Assembly (NCBI GenBank): GCA_045629005.1
Contig: JAZQQJ010000005.1
Span: 1 to 31,406, forward strand
Source of the DNA: RGIG3528 sp045629005
Lineage (GTDB): Bacteria > Bacillota > Clostridia > Lachnospirales > Lachnospiraceae
DNA length: 31,406 nt
Direction of reading: 5' to 3'
The notes beneath the pieces were generated by a model. It saw nothing but the letters and a program-made list of their open reading frames with translations, searched no databases and was not told the origin of the DNA. The position numbers were made by a program, and so were the translations under genes. Positions 1-6,985 of this stretch are shown one piece after another. The first letter of the stretch is position 1; each line of letters opens with the position of its first letter.

Positions 1-37
1 GGAAGCCTTTTTAGTCCGTCCGGCTGCATTAGCTTGT

Positions 38-79
38 CGGACGAAACCCGCTATGTTGCGCAGTTAGTCCGCGTTTTTT
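38..79 (+). terminator. possible intrinsic terminator at left edge
   Basis: CGGAC (38-42) pairs with GTCCG (67-71), with AAC/GTT and CGC/GCG helices inside, and six T residues follow at 74-79. This would end a plus-strand gene lying left of the window. The stem is interrupted, so the call is weak. The 5' arm CGGACG can also pair with CGTCCG at 17-22, which would exclude this hairpin. Confidence 0.35.
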
Positions 80-95
80 CGGGCAGGAGGCAGAC

Positions 96-968
96 TTATT
101 CACCAAGTTCGGGTTCAGGCGTTACCACTGCGACCTTCTCGCTTGCTGCAACAGTTACGGTTGCTGTAAAGTTGTCGAAATAAATGGTAATCACGTTACT
201 TTTGCCGCCAAGCGTAAGGGGTTCAGCGGTCCAACCACTGATGTCCTTTTTGCTGCCGTCGCTCATAACTGCTTTTACAGTAAAGTCATCCGTAGTGAGA
301 GTGTCACCAATGTAACGTGTCTTGGACGTTACGCCGGCAGTAATACCCGTCATTTGGGGTGTCATAACCACAAAACTTGAAGTTATGATGGTTTCTTCTT
401 TATCACTATATTCTGTTTTTATAGATATCTCATAATAATAACGGGTGACAGGGAGTTCACCAAATTTTAGATTCTTATCAAGCTTGCTCTTTGCCAGCTT
501 GTAGCTGTCCGCATTTGGAAAGTCGCTTACTTCCTGAACGATAACTCCATCTATGTCAATGATATAGCCCTTAATTTCCGTAATCTTTACATTTGAAACA
601 ATATCCGCCTCAATATTAAAACTATTCCCCTTATATAATGTACCTGTAGGAGCTTCAACGTTTTCTACGATAACTTTGATTTCGGGTATTGGCGTTGGTG
701 TATACGTAGCTGTCGGTGTCGGCGTATCTGTTGGCGTAGGAGTCGGGGTGTTTGTTGCCGTTGGCTCGGGCGTAGGGGTGTTCGTTGCCGTTGGCGTAGG
801 AGTCGGGGTGTTCGTTGCCGTTGGCTCCGGGGTTGCGGGCGTAGTTGTCGGTACCATCGTAGGCTCCGGCGTCGGAGCAGTTGTATTCGGTGAAGCCATA
901 CACCCTGTCATATTAACAAGAATCGCAACACACAAAACAAATACAATCCTCTTAAAAGGATTATTCAT
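96..968 (-). CDS. lipoprotein with Thr/Pro stalk and Ig-like C-terminal domain
   Basis: This 290-residue protein begins with a lipoprotein signal peptide: basic MNNPFKR, a hydrophobic core, then a lipobox ending NMTGC with the modified cysteine at residue 23. Residues 28-95 are a Pro/Thr-rich stalk with a ten-residue period (TPTPxPTATN-like) that should hold the rest away from the membrane through the cell wall. After it come roughly 100 beta-rich residues, then a C-terminal unit (ITAGVTSKTRYIGDTL... followed by VKAVMSDGSKKDISGW) that resembles bacterial Ig-like folds in surface proteins. The ATG at 968 has a good AAGGAAGG ribosome binding site. It appears to be monocistronic. The ligand and role are unknown; cell-surface location is well supported, while the Ig-like assignment is inference from pattern. 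Confidence 0.85.
   Translation of the reverse strand: MNNPFKRIVFVLCVAILVNMTGCMASPNTTAPTPEPTMVPTTTPATPEPTATNTPTPTPTATNTPTPEPTATNTPTPTPTDTPTPTATYTPTPIPEIKVIVENVEAPTGTLYKGNSFNIEADIVSNVKITEIKGYIIDIDGVIVQEVSDFPNADSYKLAKSKLDKNLKFGELPVTRYYYEISIKTEYSDKEETIITSSFVVMTPQMTGITAGVTSKTRYIGDTLTTDDFTVKAVMSDGSKKDISGWTAEPLTLGGKSNVITIYFDNFTATVTVAASEKVAVVTPEPELGE
684..887 (-). repeat. 30-bp tandem coding repeat (Thr/Pro stalk)
   Basis: The stalk is encoded by near-identical 30-bp units, each giving ten residues of the type TPTPTPTATN or TPTPEPTATN, with degenerate flanks. Such runs can expand or contract by slippage in 30-bp steps without breaking the frame. The opposite strand is also open here only because of the repeat composition. 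Confidence 0.8.
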
Positions 969-1018
969 TGTATTTCCTTCCTTTACGATTATTTAAATGC
1001 AAAATCCTTCAATCTACA

Positions 1019-1047
1019 TCTTTATCAGCTTCCAGGCATGATTGCAA
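1019..1047 (-). promoter_or_regulatory. possible sigma-A promoter for the stalked lipoprotein
   Basis: On the minus strand TTGCAA (1042-1047) is followed after 17 bp by TAAAGA (1019-1024), about 50 bp upstream of the lipoprotein start. The -10 is imperfect, so the call is moderate. Confidence 0.4.
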
Positions 1048-1059
1048 TTAATCCGAAAT

Positions 1060-1105
1060 AAAATAAAAATAAAAACAGGGTTCACCGCTTGTTTGCAATG
1101 AACCC
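1060..1105 (-). terminator. intrinsic terminator after veg
   Basis: GGGTTCA and TGAACCC form a 7-bp stem (1078-1105). On the minus strand it is followed by a T-rich tail (1060-1077). It lies 25 bp past the stop codon of the Veg-like gene. Confidence 0.85.
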
Positions 1106-1129
1106 ATTTATTCCCCTATATTACTTTGA

Positions 1130-1369
1130 TTAGCTGAACTGTAACTGAATGTCCTTTGTCAGAATATCAAAGTAGCTGTAAGACTGTGTTTTGATTGTGT
1201 CTTCAGCCTGATCGAGCTTTATAACGAAGAGATTCGTATAAGTCTCTGTGATTGTTCCCTCAATGACCTCATATCTGTTTCTTCCCATGTTTTTGGTAAC
1301 CTTAACATGCTTGCCCGCATTGTCACGTATGTGTCTAACAACGGGACTCATTTCGCTTGCCTGTTTCAT
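1130..1369 (-). CDS. veg: Veg-family protein
   Basis: This is a 79-residue protein of the Veg family (formerly DUF1021), small cytoplasmic proteins conserved in Firmicutes. Bacillus subtilis Veg is abundant and has been linked to biofilm matrix gene expression. The diagnostic core is visible: basic N-terminal helix, GKHVKVTKNMGRNRYEVIEGTITETY, then FVIKLDQ and SYSYFDILT near the C-terminus, matching the SYSYADILT segment of the Bacillus protein as I remember it. The ATG at 1369 follows AGGAG with 8-bp spacing. It is transcribed alone from a clear promoter and ends in a hairpin terminator. The molecular function of the family is not settled. Confidence 0.9.
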   Translation of the reverse strand: MKQASEMSPVVRHIRDNAGKHVKVTKNMGRNRYEVIEGTITETYTNLFVIKLDQAEDTIKTQSYSYFDILTKDIQLQFS

Positions 1370-1464
1370 TTTTCCTGCTCCTTCTGCGGAAAACCGCTGC
1401 CAAATTTCCTTTATAGTCTTCTACCCAAAACCACAAGGATTAGTGACATGAAAATCACGCTAAT

Positions 1465-1493
1465 ACTATATCATGTGGTGGGTATTTTGTCAA
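1465..1493 (-). promoter_or_regulatory. sigma-A promoter of veg
   Basis: The minus strand carries a perfect TTGACA (1488-1493), a 17-bp spacer and TATAGT (1465-1470). The expected transcript has a leader of about 90 nt before the Veg start. It is among the strongest promoter matches in the window. Confidence 0.85.
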
Positions 1494-1554
1494 TTCGAAT
1501 ATACGAATATAAGCCTATTTTCTGAAAATCGGGTATAAAGGCCTATAAAATTGT

Positions 1555-1582
1555 GAGAAAAAGAGGGCTTTAAGCCCTCTTT
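1555..1582 (-). terminator. intrinsic terminator after the transporter operon
   Basis: AAGAGGGCTT/AAGCCCTCTT forms a near-perfect palindromic hairpin at 1561-1580. Minus-strand transcripts leaving the small membrane protein gene reach it 14 bp after the stop and then run into TTTTTC. It also carries a short T run in the plus direction. Confidence 0.85.
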
Positions 1583-1595
1583 TATTGCACATTAT

Positions 1596-1958
1596 TCAGA
1601 ATAATAGTAGTCCAAGCAAATATGATGCACAGTTAATAATAAACGCATAAAGCAGGCTTCTTGGGAACGACAGCGGCTTTACCTTGAAAGCACCTGTTGC
1701 ACGCAGCTTATATATCATAAATCCTTCTGAAAGTACCACAAGAATTTCAAAAATATATGTCAGTCCGGTTACCATTCCTTCATCAAGAAAACGGCGCGCA
1801 ATCAGGAGAATAATGTTAAGCGTGGGATTTGTAACTGCATTTATGAGCGCCACATATAGTACCCACATCCAATCTCGCGACTGAAGAGCAACAATTCCGC
1901 ATTCAATTATAATCGTTAATACCAGAGCAATAATCAGGCCCATGTTTTTTTCATTCAC
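1596..1958 (-). CDS. small integral membrane protein, unknown function
   Basis: This protein of about 120 residues is mostly hydrophobic, with four likely membrane helices (MGLIIALVLTIIIECG, WMWVLYVALINAV, a middle pair around IFEILVVLSEGF, and a C-terminal SLLYAFIINCASYLLGLLLF). I chose the GTG at 1958 because it shares GTGA with the stop codon of the upstream MFS gene, giving translational coupling. The open frame extends upstream to 2012, but that part lies inside the MFS gene, and the next ATG is 5 codons in. I do not recognise the family. Coupling suggests it serves the same membrane process as the carrier. Confidence 0.75.
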   Translation of the reverse strand: MNEKNMGLIIALVLTIIIECGIVALQSRDWMWVLYVALINAVTNPTLNIILLIARRFLDEGMVTGLTYIFEILVVLSEGFMIYKLRATGAFKVKPLSFPRSLLYAFIINCASYLLGLLLF

Positions 1959-3214
1959 CCCGCTGTCTCTTTTATCTTTGAACCGATCAGCTTTGTACCG
2001 GCAAAAAGGCATACCGCTGCAATCACGGTAGTTACAACAAACAACACAGTCTTTACTGTTCCTTCGGGTGTATACAAATAATTAGGAAGCAAGCCAAGGA
2101 AAAGCATAAGCGTTGTCATACCAAGGCAAAAACCCGGATTCTCGGGGAACAGGCAGTACACTTCGTAAAGAGTTACAGGCATTATCGAGTGAAACAGTAT
2201 TATGCCTATTGCACACGGAACGGCAAAACTACCGAAGACACCACATAAAATCGCAGAGATAATAAGTGCTATTGTTCCGTAACGCAAGTTTGCAATTCGT
2301 ATATCCGTTTTGGATTTAAAAAGTCTGACAGACCATACTACAAGGAATCCGCCCAAAAGCTTGCCCATAAATCCAAGAACACTTGAAGACATAGACTTTC
2401 CGAGCTCCTCAAGAGCCGTGCCGGTAAAGGGATTATAAAGCTTAGTAAAGCCGTTCGGAAGGCAGAAGCCACCATATGATCGTGCCATAATCGCTACAAG
2501 ACAAAGCACAAGCACTGTGGCGGAAAACACTTCGGCGTTATTTCTTTCATTTGCACTTACCGCACCAATTGTGCTTTCAGCTTTACCCTCGTCCTCCACA
2601 GCCTCAGACGCAGCCTGTACGGCTGCTTTTCGTCTGCCCGCTTCTAAAACGGCATCCATAATCGCAACTTCGATAATTACAATCGAAATGACGCACACAA
2701 CCCAAACAGGCGTCATAAAGGAATATTTTCCGCAATAATCGCCAAAGCCCACACCGAGAGCGCCAAAGGCGATAAATACTCCGCCGTTTTTAAGTCCACG
2801 CTCACCGGCACACATTACGGCTTTACAGCCACCTGCATGAAACATGGAATTGGCGAGGCCAAGAACCACAACGCCTACGATAATCCATATTTTGGCACCG
2901 GTGCTGTCAAAGAAAACAACATCCTCTGCATTTATAACACCAAAGAACACAAGCGCATATGTTATAAAAATCATTGCATAGGCAATTCCGACGGATTGTT
3001 TTGCCCTCAGTTTGTCGCACAAATATCCGATTGGACATTGAAGCGCAAACGCAAGGAAATTGTACAGAAGGAACAAAATCACACACACTTCTGCCGAAAA
3101 AATACCATAAACGAATCTGAACATAAAGAAATGGCACAGGAAATCCGTCATCATATGTTCAACGCCGTATATTACCGCTGTTCCACCGTTTATTTTACGT
3201 GATAACTCCATCAT
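1955..3214 (-). CDS. MFS transporter, fosmidomycin-resistance-like
   Basis: This 419-residue membrane carrier has about 12 predicted helices. An MFS motif A-like loop, GYLCDKLRAKQSVG, lies after helix 2. A segment LGLANSMFHAGGCKAV followed by GGVFIAFGALGVGFG recalls the fosmidomycin-resistance (Fsr-type) branch. A charged cytoplasmic loop (AGRRKAAVQ through ESTIGAVSANERNN) separates the two six-helix halves. Its ATG overlaps the MATE gene stop as ATGA, and its own stop overlaps the next start as GTGA, so three membrane proteins are coupled in one operon. The substrate cannot be read from sequence; drug or metabolite export is inference from family and neighbours. Confidence 0.78.
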   Translation of the reverse strand: MMELSRKINGGTAVIYGVEHMMTDFLCHFFMFRFVYGIFSAEVCVILFLLYNFLAFALQCPIGYLCDKLRAKQSVGIAYAMIFITYALVFFGVINAEDVVFFDSTGAKIWIIVGVVVLGLANSMFHAGGCKAVMCAGERGLKNGGVFIAFGALGVGFGDYCGKYSFMTPVWVVCVISIVIIEVAIMDAVLEAGRRKAAVQAASEAVEDEGKAESTIGAVSANERNNAEVFSATVLVLCLVAIMARSYGGFCLPNGFTKLYNPFTGTALEELGKSMSSSVLGFMGKLLGGFLVVWSVRLFKSKTDIRIANLRYGTIALIISAILCGVFGSFAVPCAIGIILFHSIMPVTLYEVYCLFPENPGFCLGMTTLMLFLGLLPNYLYTPEGTVKTVLFVVTTVIAAVCLFAGTKLIGSKIKETAG

Positions 3215-4581
3215 ATCTCCCCCACTTTCTCTGTCGCTTCCTTTTCTTTAAGTTCCTTGAGGAACTTGATGGCAAAAGGCGCTGCGGCAAAGAATGTCAG
3301 CACATCGGAAATCCCTTGTGAATACTGAATTCCAGGAAGTCCAAGTGTATTTGAAAGAATAATGATAACCGGAATAAAGAACAATCCGCTTCGAAGCATT
3401 GAAAGAATTGTAGCCACAAGTCTTTTTCCTACACTTTGGAACATCATATTTGCACATACGGAAAGCGGTTGGAAGACCTGACCGATAAACTGTGCAATGA
3501 GCGCCGTTGTGCCTATGCGGACTACTTCCGGATCGTCTCTGAAAATCGCTACAACGTTATCAGCTACAATAAGTCCTATAACTGCAACCGTTCCAAGAAG
3601 CACTTCGCCTATAAAGAATGTGAAAAGGAACGCTTTTCTGACACGTTTATACTTCTTCGCACCGTAGTTGAAGGCGCAAACAGGCTGGAATCCCTGTCCG
3701 ATACCGAGCGCAGTTGCAAATGTAAAGAAACATACCCTGTTAACAATTGACATGGCAGCAACAGCCTCATCACCGAACTCCTTCGCATAACCGTTCAGAA
3801 GCATTGTGGAAATACTTGTAAGTCCCTGGCGGACAAGGCTCGGGAAGCCTGTTGTCCAAATGAGAAAATGCTCTTTTATATCCTTTGAAATCATGCTGAA
3901 CTTCAACTTGCTTTCGGTTTTACCAAGAAGATATACAGAAAGAAGGAGGCAGAAGCTGATTGTCTGGGAAACCGCAGTAGAAATACCTGCGCCTGTAATG
4001 CCCATCCCGAAGCCGTCTATAAGAAGCCAGTCTCCAAATATGTTCAGAATGCCGCCCGATGCAAGCCCAATCATTGCGAGCGCTGCTTTACCCTCAAACC
4101 TCAGAACGTTATTTAGTACACAGCTTGAGCACATGAGCGGTGCCGCGATAAGAATGTATTTTGCATATTCTCTTGCATAAGGAAGTATTGTTTCCGAGCT
4201 TCCGAGAAGACGCATAAGCGGATCTATGAAAATCAATCCAAGAATTCCAATTACAAAGCCTGTCAAAAGAGCACCGAAAAAGCCCGATGAGGCAAATCTC
4301 GTGGCCTTTTCCTTATCCTTTGCACCAAGAGCGCGAGAGGCAATGGAGCCTGCGCCCTGGCCAAACATAAATCCAAAAGCCTGTATAATTGACATTAAGC
4401 CAAATACAACACCTATAGCACCTGATGCAGAGTTTCCTTCTTCTCCTACGAAATACGTATCGGCCATGTTGTAAACAGACGTTACAAGCATACTGATGGT
4501 TGTCGGAATACCAAGCATAATAATAAGCTTCGATATTTTGGTTTCCGTCATTTTTTGATATTGTGCGGTAGCTGTTTCCAT
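3211..4581 (-). CDS. MATE-family multidrug/metabolite exporter
   Basis: This 456-residue protein fits the usual MATE length. The N-terminal half has the hallmark ISKLIIMLGIPTTISMLVTSVYNMADTYFVG, then GQGAGSIASRALGAKDKEKA; the second half repeats the pattern with GIGQGFQPVCAFNYGAKKYKR. Twelve helices are expected, exchanging Na+ or H+ for cationic organic compounds. The frame is open upstream to 4656, but I place the start at the ATG at 4581 because METATAQYQ directly precedes the family N-terminus and a purine-rich AGAGAA lies upstream. It is the first gene of the coupled MATE-MFS-small membrane protein operon. The substrate is unknown. Confidence 0.9.
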   Translation of the reverse strand: METATAQYQKMTETKISKLIIMLGIPTTISMLVTSVYNMADTYFVGEEGNSASGAIGVVFGLMSIIQAFGFMFGQGAGSIASRALGAKDKEKATRFASSGFFGALLTGFVIGILGLIFIDPLMRLLGSSETILPYAREYAKYILIAAPLMCSSCVLNNVLRFEGKAALAMIGLASGGILNIFGDWLLIDGFGMGITGAGISTAVSQTISFCLLLSVYLLGKTESKLKFSMISKDIKEHFLIWTTGFPSLVRQGLTSISTMLLNGYAKEFGDEAVAAMSIVNRVCFFTFATALGIGQGFQPVCAFNYGAKKYKRVRKAFLFTFFIGEVLLGTVAVIGLIVADNVVAIFRDDPEVVRIGTTALIAQFIGQVFQPLSVCANMMFQSVGKRLVATILSMLRSGLFFIPVIIILSNTLGLPGIQYSQGISDVLTFFAAAPFAIKFLKELKEKEATEKVGEI

Positions 4582-4632
4582 ATAATTCTCTTTTCTGTCA
4601 CTTTTTGAACTTTTCATAATCAATCGTTTTAT

Positions 4633-4661
4633 AAGATACACCATAAAAATAGGCAAGTCAA
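4633..4661 (-). promoter_or_regulatory. probable promoter of the MATE operon
   Basis: On the minus strand TTGACT (4656-4661) is followed after 17 bp by TATCTT (4633-4638), about 50 bp upstream of the chosen MATE start. It lies back to back with the plus-strand promoter at 4735. Confidence 0.55.
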
Positions 4662-4734
4662 AGCAGGTATTGCCAAAAAATTGTTTGTATTTTTATGAAT
4701 GTATTATATTTAATTATTAAATCTAAAATATGTA

Positions 4735-4763
4735 TTGACGATACACAAATTAGAAGGTATTAT
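4735..4763 (+). promoter_or_regulatory. sigma-A promoter for the 156-residue basic protein
   Basis: TTGACG (4735-4740), 17-bp spacer, TATTAT (4758-4763). Transcription should begin near 4769-4771, giving a leader of about 65 nt before the ATG at 4835. Confidence 0.75.
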
Positions 4764-4774
4764 TTCATTTGCGT

Positions 4775-4829
4775 GCATCAAGGATGATGCGAGTTGCGTT
4801 TGCCTCTTTTGAGGCGGTTACAGGGAGGT
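4775..4829 (+). promoter_or_regulatory. structured leader with two CsrA-like GGA sites
   Basis: GCATCA-AGGA-TGATGC (4775-4790) is a perfect 6-bp stem presenting AGGA in its loop, with CAAGGATG matching the core of the CsrA consensus (RUACARGGAUGU). A second perfect hairpin GCCTC-TTTT-GAGGC lies at 4802-4815. The Shine-Dalgarno region TTACAGGGAGGT (4818-4829) matches the same consensus at 10 of 12 positions. A hairpin-loop site plus a site covering the ribosome binding site is the arrangement known for CsrA repression of flagellin (hag) in Bacillus. Binding here is inferred. Confidence 0.5.
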
Positions 4830-4834
4830 TCTAT

Positions 4835-5305
4835 ATGGCAATATCACTTATTAACGGCGCTACATATGCACCGATGATGAACAATCAAATATCTTTACAG
4901 GCGCAGAATGCGTCATCGCCTTTAAATAATACAAACTCCGAGGCGTACATCAGCGGAAGTTCCGCTCTTGCATCAAACGAAGTCGCACCCGTAGTTACCG
5001 ATAGCCGCAAGAAGGAAAAGGCTGTCTGGGTTGCTCCTGTCATTAAGGAGGGCGCTGCCGAAATAAAGAAGGAGCAGGGTTTGAATAATGATGCTCCGGT
5101 TTTCATTGAAAGACGTCACCGCATTCAGGCTGTCAAGTATGACCGCCGCCGCGAAAGCAGAAAGCGTACACTTATTGCTGAGGACGCAGTGGATATGAAC
5201 GACCACGAGAAAGCTGAGCGTACCAACAAGGTTGGTGAGTACTGCCTGCAGCGTTTTGGTAAAACCGCTCCAAGAAACGGCGGACGTTTTGATCTTAACG
5301 CATAA
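4835..5305 (+). CDS. hypothetical basic protein, possibly CsrA-regulated
   Basis: This is a 156-residue protein I do not recognise. Residues 1-55 are rich in Asn, Ser, Ala and Gln (MAISLINGATYAPMMNNQ) with no signal peptide or membrane helix. The middle has VWVAPVIKEGAAEIKKEQG, and the C-terminal half is strongly basic with clustered Arg (FIERRHRIQAVKYDRRRESRKR) and ends RFGKTAPRNGGRFDLNA. I chose the ATG at 4835 over the upstream open frame because GGGAGG precedes it by 6 bp and transcription should start only near 4770. It is monocistronic, with its own promoter and terminator. Nucleic-acid or polyanion binding would fit the charge but is a guess. Confidence 0.75.
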   Translation: MAISLINGATYAPMMNNQISLQAQNASSPLNNTNSEAYISGSSALASNEVAPVVTDSRKKEKAVWVAPVIKEGAAEIKKEQGLNNDAPVFIERRHRIQAVKYDRRRESRKRTLIAEDAVDMNDHEKAERTNKVGEYCLQRFGKTAPRNGGRFDLNA

Positions 5306-5330
5306 TTACATTGCAATCATTCATTCATAA

Positions 5331-5358
5331 AAAGAACGGCTTATGCAGCCGTTCTTTT
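5331..5358. terminator. bidirectional intrinsic terminator
   Basis: AAAGAACGGCT/AGCCGTTCTTT forms a near-perfect hairpin followed by TTTTTT on the plus strand and an A-rich 5' flank that gives T residues on the minus strand. It sits between two convergent genes, the basic protein and uxuB, and can serve both. Confidence 0.9.
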
Positions 5359-5370
5359 TTGTGTATTCTT

Positions 5371-6984
5371 TTATTTAACGTATTTTTCAAGTGTTGCTGC
5401 AACAGCGCCTTTACCTGCAATAAGTTCGATGAAATAGTCCGAAACCTTCTCGGCAAGACCGACTTCATAAAGGTCAACGCCCCAGATTTTGTTCATCTTG
5501 AGAATAGGCACAATCTTTTCTGCAGCTTCTTTGCCGTCACCAAGCTTAATATCCTTTACAAGAGGGCATACATCAGCAAGCATCGGATCTGAACTGAGTT
5601 CAAATGCATTGCCGTTGTCGTCAACAGCCATAATGTAACGAATCCAGCCTGCATATACAAGAGGAATAAGGTTAAGGTCAGAAACCTTTAATTTGTCGCT
5701 CTTTGCATAAGCCTTAACAGTCTCACCGAAACGAATCGGAAGTTTCTGTGATGTATCGGTAGCAATACGCTGAGGTGCATCCGGCATGAAGGGATTGGGA
5801 ATTCTTTTCTCAACAACATCGTCTATGAAATCCTTGGGGTTGATGATGCCGGGATTTACAACAACAGGAAGTCCTTCAACGTAGCCTATTGTGCGGACCA
5901 TCTTGTTAAGAACAGGGTTCTGCATTTCCTTGGAAATAAGTGTATATCCGAGAAGACATCCGTAAACAGCAAGGCTTGTGTGAAGAGGATTCAGGCATGT
6001 ACAAACTTTCATCTTTTCAACCTTGTCAACAGTTTCCCTGTCAGTAAACATGATACCGCCTTTTTCAAGTGCGGGACGACCGTTGGGGAACGCATCTTCT
6101 ATTACAAGGTATTCGCACTCCTCTGCGTTAACAAAAGGTGCTACGTAAGTATTTTTGGAAGTAACAACAGGCTCAAGCCCTTCGATATTGTCTTTGGAGA
6201 GCATCTCCTCGACGGTTTTGTCAGGACGAGGTGTAATTTTATCAATCATTGACCAAGGATAAGAAACCTTGGAAGGATTTTTAACATAATCAAGAAAACC
6301 TGCAGGAACGAGGCCGTTCTCAACCCACTTCTCGGCAAATCCAAGCACTGCTGCTTTAAGCTTATCACCATTGTGTGAGCAATTGTCCATTGAAACAAAG
6401 GCAATGGGAAGTTCATTTGCCTTATAACGTGAGTACAGAAGTGAAACCACCTTGCCAATGTAGCTCTCAGGCTTAGAAGGACCATTTTTAAAGTCTTCGG
6501 CAACATTTCCGAGAAGCTCGCCCTTTCCATTCACAAGGCTGTAGCCCTTTTCTGTGATGGTAAAGCTTGCCATCTTAAGAGACGGACAGGCAAAAATCTC
6601 TTTAAGACGTGCATACTGTGCAACATCATCAGAGTCAAGAGTAAGGCTTTCCGCAATACTTCCGACAACTGTTTTCTCTATAGTGCCGTTTGCTTTAAAG
6701 GTTGCAAGAATGCTGAGGCTGTCATGAGGGATGTACATTCTCTCAATAATCTCGTAATCGTAGCCCTCACATACAGTAATTCCCTTTGTAAGAATGCCTT
6801 CGTTAAGAAGATTCTGTGCTACATTTGCCTGAAATGCCCTGAAAATGTTTCCTGCACCGAAATGAATCCATTCGGGATTCTTTTTCGTTTCAAAAATCAT
6901 TTTATCCCTGTCAAATTCGGGAAGCTTATAACCTAATGCTTTCCAGGCTTCTTTGTTCTGTAATCCTTTATTGTTTAACTGCAT
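5371..6984 (-). CDS. uxuB: D-mannonate oxidoreductase (fructuronate reductase)
   Basis: This 537-residue member of the long-chain mannitol dehydrogenase family should reduce D-fructuronate to D-mannonate with NADH in the cytoplasm. The Rossmann start WIHFGAGNIFRAFQ is at residues 39-52. VSMDNCSHNGDKL lies in the middle, and the catalytic region reads KVCTCLNPLH. This has the N-x2-H pair of polyol dehydrogenases, but the preceding lysine is one residue further away than in the usual K-x4-N-x2-H pattern. It starts one base after the uxuA stop, with AGAGGA as ribosome binding site, so the two are co-transcribed and probably coupled. Tagaturonate reductase is a less likely alternative, since the partner is mannonate dehydratase. 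Confidence 0.88.
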   Translation of the reverse strand: MQLNNKGLQNKEAWKALGYKLPEFDRDKMIFETKKNPEWIHFGAGNIFRAFQANVAQNLLNEGILTKGITVCEGYDYEIIERMYIPHDSLSILATFKANGTIEKTVVGSIAESLTLDSDDVAQYARLKEIFACPSLKMASFTITEKGYSLVNGKGELLGNVAEDFKNGPSKPESYIGKVVSLLYSRYKANELPIAFVSMDNCSHNGDKLKAAVLGFAEKWVENGLVPAGFLDYVKNPSKVSYPWSMIDKITPRPDKTVEEMLSKDNIEGLEPVVTSKNTYVAPFVNAEECEYLVIEDAFPNGRPALEKGGIMFTDRETVDKVEKMKVCTCLNPLHTSLAVYGCLLGYTLISKEMQNPVLNKMVRTIGYVEGLPVVVNPGIINPKDFIDDVVEKRIPNPFMPDAPQRIATDTSQKLPIRFGETVKAYAKSDKLKVSDLNLIPLVYAGWIRYIMAVDDNGNAFELSSDPMLADVCPLVKDIKLGDGKEAAEKIVPILKMNKIWGVDLYEVGLAEKVSDYFIELIAGKGAVAATLEKYVK

Positions 6985-6985
6985 T

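Noticed and set aside
684..887. Regular repeats that could suggest a CRISPR array
   Set aside because: The units are contiguous, lie within a reading frame and have no unique spacers; no cas genes are in the window.
676..996. Plus-strand open frame of 106 codons across the lipoprotein gene
   Set aside because: It is the antisense of the TP repeat, giving only Val/Gly runs, and it has no ribosome binding site. It exists because the repeat lacks stop codons on both strands.
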